59,974 nt of DNA. It comes from Acidobacteriota bacterium. GTDB lineage: Bacteria > Acidobacteriota > Thermoanaerobaculia > Multivoradales > SZUA-115. Below are positions 17,583 to 25,361 of this stretch, in pieces. The stretch's first letter is position 1; each line of letters opens with the position of its first letter. Where the stretch lies: positions 1 to 59,974 of the forward strand of contig JAJRVQ010000171.1 in assembly GCA_024277255.1 (NCBI GenBank), read 5' to 3'. Position numbers and translations under genes: made by a program. The notes beneath the pieces are model-generated. The model made no database searches. It saw only the letters and a list, made by a program, of their open reading frames with translations, and was not told the origin of the DNA.

Positions 17583-18395
17583 ATGTTCGAATCTCGCCTC
17601 AAGGGGCAGCGGTCCGCACGGGCCGCGATGCTCCCCATCGCTCTCTTGATCGTCGCCTTGGTCTTTGTCGCATCGGACGCGCGATGCCAGCCTGCCGATC
17701 CCCCACCACGCTCCGATACGATCACCGCCGTCTCCCAATTCCTCGCCTGTTCGGGCAACCCCTACGCCCTTTGCTACTACTCGGGACCGGCGGCCGCACC
17801 GACCGGCACCAAGCTCCCCGTCCCCGCGCTTCCCTGCACATTGGGCGAGGGCGGCAAGATCGCCAACTGCACGTGCTACGCGATCGACGACGCCACCTCT
17901 GTCAACTACGTGGCCTTGCCGTCAATCCTCAATCCCGACATCCGGCAAGAAACCGAAAAAGCCTGCGGCAAAGACGGCAAGCGCTGCCTGAACATGGCCA
18001 ACGCGAAACGGTGCGCCGAGAACCCCGACTCTGAACTCTGCAAAACCGCTCCGGTGTGCGACTACTTGGGCAGTGTAGAAACGGGAGCGCCCCAGACCTT
18101 CTATCCGCGAGGGACACTGATCTCGACCTTCTCTTTCAAGAACGCCGCGCGCTACCCGATCAACTCCACCGATTGCTCCACCGAGCCCTACCTGCGTTAC
18201 GCCGGTTGCATGACCGCGGGTTGCAGCAAGCCCTATACCAAGAACGGTCAACGCCTTGTCGACTGCGCCTGCCCGACCTTCGTCGGCCCCTTCCAATTCG
18301 GTCAACAAGGAGCGTCTCTTTCCTGCGACCTAGGCGGAGCCAACGTCTGGTCCGCGGCCAACACGACGATGTCTCTGTCGGCTCCGGGTTCCTAG
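17583..18395 (+). CDS. Cys-rich secreted protein of unknown function
   Basis: A 270-residue protein with a signal peptide ('AAMLPIALLIVALVFVASDARC', cleavage probably near residue 33-36) and about 18 cysteines spread over the mature part, for example 'CSGNPYALCYYSG', 'NCTCYA' and 'CMTAGCSKPY'. This suggests a disulfide-stabilised extracellular or periplasmic protein. No family was recognised. A strong ribosome binding site (AGGAGGA) precedes the ATG. It is divergent from the VIT1 gene and upstream of another secreted gene. Confidence 0.75.
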   Translation: MFESRLKGQRSARAAMLPIALLIVALVFVASDARCQPADPPPRSDTITAVSQFLACSGNPYALCYYSGPAAAPTGTKLPVPALPCTLGEGGKIANCTCYAIDDATSVNYVALPSILNPDIRQETEKACGKDGKRCLNMANAKRCAENPDSELCKTAPVCDYLGSVETGAPQTFYPRGTLISTFSFKNAARYPINSTDCSTEPYLRYAGCMTAGCSKPYTKNGQRLVDCACPTFVGPFQFGQQGASLSCDLGGANVWSAANTTMSLSAPGS

Positions 18396-18777
18396 CAGCC
18401 CGGCGGCGACTGATCGTGAGAGAGTCCCTGCGTTAGTCGCGCCAGCCCATTCGTCGGACGAGCCTCTTCCGCCTGAGTGTGCTCAGGGCTGCGGCTGTGG
18501 TCGGCGACGGGCTGGATCGCCACACCTGCCTGTCCAGCCACGCCCCCGTGCCCAACCTTCTTTCTCCCTACCAGTTGTTTTGGTGACACCTACCGAGGCG
18601 GCGATGCGGCCGGACTGCAAGTACGGCCGCGCCCCCCTGAACCACAGGTGCGACTCTCAGTAAGCCGCCACCAGTATCGAGATCGCTGAGGGGAAGTCTC
18701 CCTCTTCTACGCCAAGGTTCCATACCGAAGCCGACTCGCTGGAGCGGTTTCGTCCACAACCTTGAAGGAGAAGATCT
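18396..18777. other. Intergenic region
   Basis: About 380 nt between two secreted-protein genes. I see no convincing gene; the ribosome binding site of the HEAT-repeat gene (GAAGGAG) lies at its end. Confidence 0.5.
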
Positions 18778-19674
18778 GTGTGCAGACGAGGGAATCGACA
18801 ACGATCGTGGGAAGAGACCGGTCGCCGGCCGGCCAGGCTAGGGCAAGTCCTTGGCGGTCTGGCTTTTCTGATGTTCTTCTTGACCGTCGCAAACGTCCAG
18901 GCGAACTCCTGGTGCGATGACATCGACACCGGTGGGCCCACCATCGGAGGGCTACCGGTGTCGGTAGTGGCGATGCTCGATCTCGCTCTCGACAGCAATC
19001 TTGAGGTTTCGATGAGGGAGAAGGCAACGCTCGGCCTGTGCCGAGTCGCCAAGAAGGGAGATCGCAAGGTCACCGACGCTTTGGCAATTCTGACTACGGA
19101 CAGCGAGCCCACCATCCGTGCTGCAAGTTTGCAGACCCTGGCCATCCTGGGCACCGGGGACCATCGGGACCTCGCCATTCGCTCTCTCGACGACAAATCC
19201 CCGCAGGTGCGGCTCAAGGCCGTCTTCGCGCTGACCGAACTCGACTGCAAGGGCTGTCTGGACGCGCTGGTCAAGACTCTCGGTGACCCAGCGCAACAGC
19301 TCGCGGTTCGGGAGAGTGCAGCGATCGCGATCGCCAAGAGACAATACGAGCCGGCTCTTCCTGCGCTGCGCGCCCAGCTGAGCGACGGAGCGGGAGGCAC
19401 TGGCGAGGCGGGTAACCTACCCCTCTATTCGGCTCTCGCCCTATCCGCTCTCAAGGACGACAGCGGCATGACCGTGCTGGCGTCCGCGGCGCTGGCTTCC
19501 GATACGCGCGAGGGCTTGCGCGTCAAGTCCATCCTGGCCATCGAATCGCTGACCAGCCAACAGTTCGGCTACGTCAACAAATACTACGCGCCCACCACCC
19601 GCGAGCAAAGGGAGGCCGCTCTCGATCGTCTCGCCGGCTGGTGGAAGGCCAATGGTGGGGAGGTGGGCAAATGA
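18778..19674 (+). CDS. Secreted or membrane-anchored HEAT-repeat protein
   Basis: A 298-residue protein. A basic N-terminus is followed by one hydrophobic segment ('VLGGLAFLMFFLTVANVQA') that serves as signal peptide or anchor. From about residue 60 it is built of HEAT-like helical pairs, for example 'REKATLGLCRVAKKGDRKVTD', 'TIRAASLQTLAILG' and 'QVRLKAVFALTEL'. Such repeats bind other proteins. The start is GTG at 18778 with a good ribosome binding site (GAAGGAG). Its stop overlaps the ATG of the protease gene downstream (ATGA), so the two are co-translated; it may chaperone or inhibit that protease. Confidence 0.8.
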   Translation: MCRRGNRQRSWEETGRRPARLGQVLGGLAFLMFFLTVANVQANSWCDDIDTGGPTIGGLPVSVVAMLDLALDSNLEVSMREKATLGLCRVAKKGDRKVTDALAILTTDSEPTIRAASLQTLAILGTGDHRDLAIRSLDDKSPQVRLKAVFALTELDCKGCLDALVKTLGDPAQQLAVRESAAIAIAKRQYEPALPALRAQLSDGAGGTGEAGNLPLYSALALSALKDDSGMTVLASAALASDTREGLRVKSILAIESLTSQQFGYVNKYYAPTTREQREAALDRLAGWWKANGGEVGK

Positions 19675-21536
19675 CAACCTCCACGCTAGACAGCTTACGT
19701 TTCAATGTCGCAGGTGAGGCACCAACTCAGCCGCAACCAGATCGACTTCGCCAGCACAGCTGGCGACGGCTGCTAGGAATTCTCTCCGTTGCCCATCTCC
19801 TTCTCGCTGGCGGACTCTGGGCTCGCCCTCCTCTGACCGCCCACATTCACAATGCAGGCAACATTCAGTGGGAGCGTGACGGTACGGAAGACGGAAGCTC
19901 GGCGCACAACCATCGCAGCAACCAGGACTTTGGTGGGGATCAGATCTTCACCGATCCTTGGTCCATCGATCACTGTTGGGACAACACGACCTACCGTTTG
20001 GAGGAGGCTGGAGACTTCGATGACGGCCATTGTTTCATCGACGAGACCAACAACGCCAACCGTGTGCGATACCGGTTCATGGGCGCCTGGAACGCCATGG
20101 CGCGGCAGAGGGTGGTGGATGCTTTCGACACCTTCAGCGGCGTCGTCTCGGACGTCAACACCCTGGTCACCGGTGTCGAGTTCGTCGAAGTCGCTGGAGC
20201 CTCGGAGATCGAACTGTTCTGGGAGAATCAAGGTGGTGCATGGGGCGGCGGTTTCTGGAGTGACAACGCCCGTGAGCTGCACCTGGACAACAGTGTGAAC
20301 TGGTTCTTCGGTCTCAATCCGATGGAAGGTCAGCCGGGCGGGATCCAGAACGGCGAGTGGCATTTCTTCTCGGTCGTGCTGCACGAAGTCGGTCATGCCG
20401 TGGGCTTCGAGCATCAGACCGATCTCGACCTGATGGATCCCACCGTGGGAGAGCCACCGAATATCGTTGGCCACCGCTATTTCATGGGGCTGGACCCGGA
20501 CACGCTAGATGGAGTTCGAGACATCTTCAGCCAGCCCCTGCCTGTTCAGTACTGGACGCACGAGGCTGGAAACAGCGGCGGTGGTTCGATCTTCTGGTGG
20601 AACATCGGTCCAGCCGACTCTTACGTCACCGGCGACTTCAACGGTGACGGCAGTGATGAATTGTTGGCGTTCAATCCCAACGGCTGGCATCACACGATGA
20701 GTTTCGATGGATCCAACTGGAACTTCATCGAAGGCGACGGCAGCGGAGCCATCGCCTGGTGGAACATCGGATCCGCCGACTCTTACGTCGCCGGCGACTT
20801 CAACGGCGATGGCCGCGACGAGGTGCTGGCGCTCAACCCCAACGGATGGCACCACACCATGAGCTTCAACGGATCCAGCTGGAGCTTCATCGAAGGTGAC
20901 GGCAGCGGGGCCATCGCCTGGTGGAACATCGGTTCGGTAGACTCCTACGTGGTCGGCGACTTCAACGGCAATGGCCGCGACGAGTTGCTGGCGCTCAACC
21001 CCAACGGATGGCATCACACCATGAGCTTCAACGGATCCAGCTGGAGCTTCATCGAAGGCGACGGCAGCGGTGCCATCGCCTGGTGGAACATCGGTTCGGC
21101 AGACTCCTACGTCACCGGCAACTTCACCGGTGGTGGCCAAGAGGAGATTCTGGCGGTCAACCCGAACGGCTGGCACCACACCATGCGCTTCGACGGCGCC
21201 AGCTGGAGCTTCATCGAAGGTGACGGCAGCGGCGCGATCCACTGGTGGCTCATCTCCGGTAACGACAACTACACAACCGGTGACTACGACTGCGACGGAT
21301 TCAGCGAGTTACTGGCGGTCAACCCCGCCAACGGCTGGTCGCAGATGATCGGAATGCAGGGCAATGTCTGGCCGCAGTGGCAACATCTCGCCAGCAATAG
21401 CGGCTCCGGCCAAATGGCCTTCTGGCTCTTCGCCGCCAACGACTGGCGCCTCTCCGGCGCCTTCAACGGCGGCAACTGCGATCTGATCCTCAACATCAAC
21501 TCCAACGGCTGGTGGCAAGTGAACAGCTTTCCCTGA
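19671..21536 (+). CDS. Matrixin-like zinc metalloprotease with FG-GAP-like repeats
   Basis: A 621-residue secreted protein. A signal anchor lies near residues 35-52. The protease domain (about 60-280) has the metzincin zinc site 'HEVGHAVGFEH' (His238, Glu239, His242, His248) and a nearby Met-turn candidate 'LMDP'. Residues about 295-600 are about five tandem repeats of 54 residues (162 bp). Each contains 'GDFNGDGRDE' (FG-GAP/VCBS-like calcium-binding loop) and 'NPNGWHHTMSF'. The repeats are nearly identical in the middle copies, indicating recent expansion or ongoing homogenisation. The start is set by the ATGA overlap with the HEAT-repeat gene; the longer frame is inside that gene. Confidence 0.88.
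   Translation: MTTSTLDSLRFNVAGEAPTQPQPDRLRQHSWRRLLGILSVAHLLLAGGLWARPPLTAHIHNAGNIQWERDGTEDGSSAHNHRSNQDFGGDQIFTDPWSIDHCWDNTTYRLEEAGDFDDGHCFIDETNNANRVRYRFMGAWNAMARQRVVDAFDTFSGVVSDVNTLVTGVEFVEVAGASEIELFWENQGGAWGGGFWSDNARELHLDNSVNWFFGLNPMEGQPGGIQNGEWHFFSVVLHEVGHAVGFEHQTDLDLMDPTVGEPPNIVGHRYFMGLDPDTLDGVRDIFSQPLPVQYWTHEAGNSGGGSIFWWNIGPADSYVTGDFNGDGSDELLAFNPNGWHHTMSFDGSNWNFIEGDGSGAIAWWNIGSADSYVAGDFNGDGRDEVLALNPNGWHHTMSFNGSSWSFIEGDGSGAIAWWNIGSVDSYVVGDFNGNGRDELLALNPNGWHHTMSFNGSSWSFIEGDGSGAIAWWNIGSADSYVTGNFTGGGQEEILAVNPNGWHHTMRFDGASWSFIEGDGSGAIHWWLISGNDNYTTGDYDCDGFSELLAVNPANGWSQMIGMQGNVWPQWQHLASNSGSGQMAFWLFAANDWRLSGAFNGGNCDLILNINSNGWWQVNSFP
20560..21345 (+). repeat. Tandem 162-bp coding repeats
   Basis: About five copies of a 162-bp unit inside the matrixin-like gene. 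The central copies (from about 20670 to 21200) are the most alike at the DNA level; the first and last are diverged. The unit is an exact multiple of three, so copy number can change without breaking the frame. Confidence 0.85.
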
Positions 21537-21556
21537 TCGCTGATCACCATTCGTGC

Positions 21557-21593
21557 AACAGCCCCCCTGCGGTGAAGCCGCAGGGGGGCTGTT
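21557..21593 (+). terminator. Strong hairpin terminator between convergent genes
   Basis: A perfect 16-bp stem (21557-21572 with 21578-21593, 5-nt loop), very GC-rich, located 21 nt after the protease gene and just before the convergent helix-turn-helix gene's stop. A short T-rich tail follows on the plus strand; it may serve both directions. Confidence 0.8.
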
Positions 21594-21599
21594 CGATTT

Positions 21600-21992
21600 C
21601 TAGCCAGATCGGCGTTCGGGTGGATGATCGTGCCGCTTGCGTTCGGCCAGCAACTCCGCGACCACCGGCTCCAACCGGGCGTGGATTTCGGCTCGGGTTG
21701 GGGTGAGGTGCAGCGCTGGAGCGGGGGGCGGGGGACCTTCGAGTTCGATGAGGGCGCGGTGGAAGAAGTCGGCGGGGTTGACCTTGCAGGCTAAGAGGAC
21801 ACGGATACAGAAGGAGAAGCGGAGGGTGGCGGACTCGGTGGCGAACCGTTTGTAGATCCACTCGGGCCGCTGGCCGAGGCGGCGGGCGACTTCGGATTTC
21901 TTGAGACCGCGCTCTTGGATGGTGGTGAGCAACATCCGGCGCACCCTGCGATTGGCTTCGAGGGCCTCTTTGGGCAGAGCGGAGGATTTCAT
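21600..21992 (-). CDS. Helix-turn-helix protein, second of a coupled pair
   Basis: A 130-residue protein with a predicted helix-turn-helix in its first half: 'LKKSEVARRLGQRPEWIYKRFA', about residues 35-56. A downstream 'VNPADFFHRAL' resembles the end of XRE-type regulators. The C-terminal part is Pro- and Arg-rich. Its ATG overlaps the TGA of the upstream helix-turn-helix gene (ATGA). The partner resembles it in layout, so the two may form a heteromeric regulator. The target is unknown. Confidence 0.75.
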   Translation of the reverse strand: MKSSALPKEALEANRRVRRMLLTTIQERGLKKSEVARRLGQRPEWIYKRFATESATLRFSFCIRVLLACKVNPADFFHRALIELEGPPPPAPALHLTPTRAEIHARLEPVVAELLAERKRHDHPPERRSG

Positions 21993-22456
21993 TGCGTGGC
22001 CTCGCTTTCCGGCCGGTCGGTGGACGGGTCGGTCCCGGTGTCGGCTGAGGAGTCGGCCAGGAGGTCATCGAGGATCTCTTGAACGATCTCGCGCAGGACT
22101 AGCGGGTCGGGCCACCAGCCGGCCGGCTTGCCGTCACTGCCGCCAGCGCTCTCGGTGAGCAGGGTGAGCCCGGGAAGGGCGTCGGTGTAGAGCGAGCGCT
22201 GGGGCACGCCGAGGACTTTGGCAATGGCCACCAGGTGCGAGATCTGGAGATGAATGTCGGCTTGCAGCAGGTGGCCGGAGTAGCCGTTGGCGACGCCGAG
22301 CCTATGATCGAGGTCCTTGATGGTGAGCCCGGCGGCCCCAAGGCCGCGGCGCAGTGCGAAGAGCATCTGTTGCGTCGTCTCTTCGGCCACCCGGTTGATC
22401 GTCGCGGTATCGGGAGGATTGGGCACTGGGGAGGGCCGTTTTCTTCGTTTTGCCAT
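21989..22456 (-). CDS. XRE-like helix-turn-helix protein, first of a coupled pair
   Basis: A 155-residue protein. A basic N-terminus ('MAKRRKRPSPVPNPPD') is followed by a helix-turn-helix region 'LTIKDLDHRLGVANGYSGHL' (about 43-62) and 'ISHLVAIAKVLGVPQRSLY', the usual closing helices of XRE-type domains. The C-terminus is acidic and disordered. A ribosome binding site (GAGGAA) and a promoter-like sequence precede it. It is probably a transcription regulator acting with its coupled neighbour. Confidence 0.78.
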   Translation of the reverse strand: MAKRRKRPSPVPNPPDTATINRVAEETTQQMLFALRRGLGAAGLTIKDLDHRLGVANGYSGHLLQADIHLQISHLVAIAKVLGVPQRSLYTDALPGLTLLTESAGGSDGKPAGWWPDPLVLREIVQEILDDLLADSSADTGTDPSTDRPESEATQ

Positions 22457-22478
22457 CGCTGTTCCTCTGGTTCCGTCA

Positions 22479-22509
22479 ATTCTACCCGGGTAAGTCTCTC
22501 ATCTGTCAA
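22479..22509 (-). promoter_or_regulatory. Putative promoter of the helix-turn-helix pair
   Basis: On the minus strand TTGACA (22504-22509) and TAGAAT (22479-22484) are separated by 19 nt, a little longer than optimal. The predicted start is about 16 nt before the gene, still leaving the ribosome binding site. Confidence 0.5.
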
Positions 22510-22731
22510 GGAACACCATTTCTGCCGACCTTAGTGAACAGGAAGTCTACCGACCCCCGTTCATGGATTACTCACTCCGTCGTCGTCGGGCCTTTGGGAA
22601 CTGTGGGAAACGAGGGTGTGGGTTCCGGGAGCGCGTTGGACGCCGACTATGAATACCAAAGGTGATGCATCGAGGTACACGCACCGATTCGGAGGCTCGC
22701 CGCTCCACCTCCACTGCCACCAAAGTACGCG

Positions 22732-25143
22732 CTACGACTTGGCCTTGGGTGAGGTTGTAGGGGTCTCGACGGAGCTGTTCGGCGCTGCCAGGGTGCGGAT
22801 CTTTGCCTCTCCGGCGGAGTTTCCGAGGATCGCCCGCAGTGCAGCCTCCAGGACTTCGTCGCGGCCTTCGCGGATTCCGGCGACGGTCGGTTCGACCCGG
22901 ATGTCGGGGACGATGCCGATGCGCTGCGTTGGACGTTTGTCCGGATAGAAAACGCCGATACCGCTGATCATGGTCGACACGCCGCCCGGCAGTACGATGG
23001 GTGAAATGTTGCCGTCCGCCCCAGCAGTCGTGCTGCCGGCGATGATCGCCTGGGGCCCCGCGCTCAGCGCCATCGCCGTGAACTCGGCGTGGCTCTGCGA
23101 GACCTCGTTGACCAGGATGACGACCTTGCCGTCGTAGGAAGGCTCGGACGGCGTGAGCACCAGCGGATCGCTCCACAGGAAAGCGCCGGGGTTCGACAGA
23201 TCACCGATGGTAAAGCGGACGAAGGGCGTCGGCTCCCGGACCAGCCGCTGGCCCAACTCAAAGACCATCGATTGCGTGGGGTAGTTGCGGATGTCGATCA
23301 CCCATCCGCGTGTGTTCTTGGCGCGCTCGATGTAACTCTCGACGTCAGCGATCGTCACGCTCGACAATTTGAGATAGGCCACCTCGGGCGAGAGAAGCTG
23401 GAAGGTGTCGCCGGGGCGATCGTAGGTGCTGCCGGATGCTAAATCGAGTCTGCCCGTCGCCAGCCGCTTCAGGGTGAGCTGCCTTACCGTGCCCTGGCGT
23501 TCGATTTCGACGCTGACCTCACCGCAGGCGCCACGGGTCAACGAGCCGCCGAGGGCGCGGCGCCGGACTGGCTCGTTGGAGGCGGCATAGTACGGGGACC
23601 AGGCGGCGATCAGCTCCTCAACCGGCCGGCCGTCCAGCTGCCTGATCACGTCGCCGATTTCGAGACCGGTGACGGCACCACCGCTTTCCGGCTGGCCGGT
23701 GGCGGCGATGCCGGAGGTCGAGGCAGAGGTCTTGACCGGGGTATGGGCGGTGACCACCGCCTTACCCTCGATGAAGCGCGTCTGCACCGGAAGCCGGCAG
23801 TCGCCGCGCGGCGGTCGCAGCTTGAGTTCGCGCCAGAGATTGGCGTGGGTGTCGCTAACGCGAGCGATCAGCGCCATCAGCTCCAGCCGGTAGCGATCTG
23901 GTTCTCGTGCGGCGACCAACCGCGGCACAAATTCCGCCAGAACCGCCTCCCAATCGCCGTCGATCTGGTCGCGGTAGGGGAACCAATACTCGATGATGTT
24001 CCACAGCCGGAAGAGGGCGAGCAACCGATAGCCGGCGTCGGGAGGGGTGAAGTCCGCGTAGGCAAGCTCGTGATCGAAGATCGGGTTTCCAATGTCAGCC
24101 TGCTGATGCACGAAGAAATGCTCTGCGCCGGTATACCTCCGCTCATAGGTCTGGGCGAGGGAGTCGCTCAACTCTTGACCCAGCAGCTCGGAATCGAAGA
24201 TCCAGTCGATGGTGGGAAGCAGGTGAGCGCCCTCGGGTCGCGAGGCGCAAGGATCGCAAGGCGGCGCCTCGCCCAAGCGCCGCACCCAATGCAAGAGCGC
24301 CCGGTTGCGCTCCTCTGGCGTCTTGGCTGCGAGTACCCCGGGCATGGCGCGGAACAGCTCAGAATCCCAGTGCAACTCGCCACTGGCTATGCGAGGGTGG
24401 TGATACTTGAGGAAGCCCCACACCCGGGCCAGATGGCCAAGGTTGTCAACCTGGATCTTCGACAAGGCGCCGGTGCCGGTTTCGAAGCGGATTCCGGAGC
24501 CTTCGGCGAATTCGGTGTCGGTTTCGAGGATGGTCTTTTCGGGTCCTCCACGGGGCGCCTCCCAGACCGGTTTGCCGTCAACCAGCAGGCGCAGATCGTC
24601 GACCCACAGGGTGCCCGTGCCCCCCAGCAAGGCACCGAAGAAGATCTTGCGCGCGCCGGGATCGAGCGGCAGCACGATGCTGTGCTCGGCCCAATCGGCG
24701 GTGCCGCTCAGCGAGCGGCCCGCCATATTGTCGAATTGGACCGGGCCGGTGGCTCCGTCCTCGCGCAACCAAAGCCCGGCCGCGCCCTCGACATCTTGCG
24801 TTCGCAAGAAGCCGTGCAGCTCGACGTTGCCCCCTTTGAACTCGACCGGCAAGCTCAGCGTCAAGGCGGAGAATCGACCCGGGCTTTCGCCATCGCGATC
24901 GATACGCGCCGACCACTTGCCGCCGTGTACCGTCTCCTCGTCCACCGAGATCGTCTCCGGCGGCCCACCGCTCCAGCCAAAGGGCCGCCCCTCCACATGC
25001 TTGCCCTCGAAACTGAGTGCCTGCACCAGCCACTCATGCTGATCGGAGGCGAAAGAGACCGACGCCAGGCCAACAGCGGTGACGGCGAAGAGACAGAGGC
25101 ATGCAAAGGGAATGAAGAATCTCGACCTGCTACGTAAACTCAT
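22732..25143 (-). CDS. S41-family peptidase (tail-specific protease-like), secreted
   Basis: An 803-residue protein with a signal peptide ('FIPFACLCLFAVTAVGLASVSFA'). A beta-rich N-terminal region of about 200 residues is followed by a helical segment, a PDZ-like region ('GLEIGDVIRQLDGRPVEELI', about residue 490) and an S41 core. In the core 'WVIDIRNYP' and 'VVILVNEVSQSHAEFTAMAL' carry the usual substrate-cleft strand and the candidate catalytic Ser, followed by 'IIAGSTTAGADGNISPIVLPGG'. It resembles the long S41 proteins of Acidobacteriota and Bacteroidota that act outside the cytoplasm. ATG at 25143 has a GAGGAG ribosome binding site. It follows the sigma/kinase operon at 90 nt. Confidence 0.88.
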   Translation of the reverse strand: MSLRSRSRFFIPFACLCLFAVTAVGLASVSFASDQHEWLVQALSFEGKHVEGRPFGWSGGPPETISVDEETVHGGKWSARIDRDGESPGRFSALTLSLPVEFKGGNVELHGFLRTQDVEGAAGLWLREDGATGPVQFDNMAGRSLSGTADWAEHSIVLPLDPGARKIFFGALLGGTGTLWVDDLRLLVDGKPVWEAPRGGPEKTILETDTEFAEGSGIRFETGTGALSKIQVDNLGHLARVWGFLKYHHPRIASGELHWDSELFRAMPGVLAAKTPEERNRALLHWVRRLGEAPPCDPCASRPEGAHLLPTIDWIFDSELLGQELSDSLAQTYERRYTGAEHFFVHQQADIGNPIFDHELAYADFTPPDAGYRLLALFRLWNIIEYWFPYRDQIDGDWEAVLAEFVPRLVAAREPDRYRLELMALIARVSDTHANLWRELKLRPPRGDCRLPVQTRFIEGKAVVTAHTPVKTSASTSGIAATGQPESGGAVTGLEIGDVIRQLDGRPVEELIAAWSPYYAASNEPVRRRALGGSLTRGACGEVSVEIERQGTVRQLTLKRLATGRLDLASGSTYDRPGDTFQLLSPEVAYLKLSSVTIADVESYIERAKNTRGWVIDIRNYPTQSMVFELGQRLVREPTPFVRFTIGDLSNPGAFLWSDPLVLTPSEPSYDGKVVILVNEVSQSHAEFTAMALSAGPQAIIAGSTTAGADGNISPIVLPGGVSTMISGIGVFYPDKRPTQRIGIVPDIRVEPTVAGIREGRDEVLEAALRAILGNSAGEAKIRTLAAPNSSVETPTTSPKAKS

Positions 25144-25232
25144 CTTGGTCTCCTCGCCAGTCTCTGGCTCATTCCTCCAACGCGCCCAAAGGACGATACT
25201 CCTCGTCGTTCATCCTCACTCTGCTTTCACGC

Positions 25233-25361
25233 TCACCAACTATAGGCATAGAAGGGAATACTGTCTAGCTGGAAGAGAGCTCCACCCAATGGGTGCGCCC
25301 AAAGGGTCTCCACGTCATCAACACTCATCAGCAGGATCTTGATTAGGTCGTCTTCCTTCAT
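25233..25361 (-). pseudogene. Short DUF4265-like ORF, apparently truncated
   Basis: A 42-residue reading frame whose ATG overlaps the kinase stop (ATGA). The sequence includes 'VETLWAHPLGGALFQLDSI' and 'PFYAYSW' before the stop. This matches the opening of DUF4265-type proteins, which normally run on for about 100 more residues. The stop comes just where the family continues, and no continuation was found in other frames, so it is either a decayed gene or a short regulatory peptide. The upstream sigma factor and kinase suggest it was once the third gene of their operon. Confidence 0.6.

Noticed and set aside
20560..21345. Regular repeats considered as a CRISPR array
   Set aside because: The 162-bp unit is coding, has no spacers, and belongs to FG-GAP-like protein repeats.
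23743..25137. A 464-residue plus-strand open frame
   Set aside because: Antisense to the S41 protease gene with its signal peptide and ribosome binding site.
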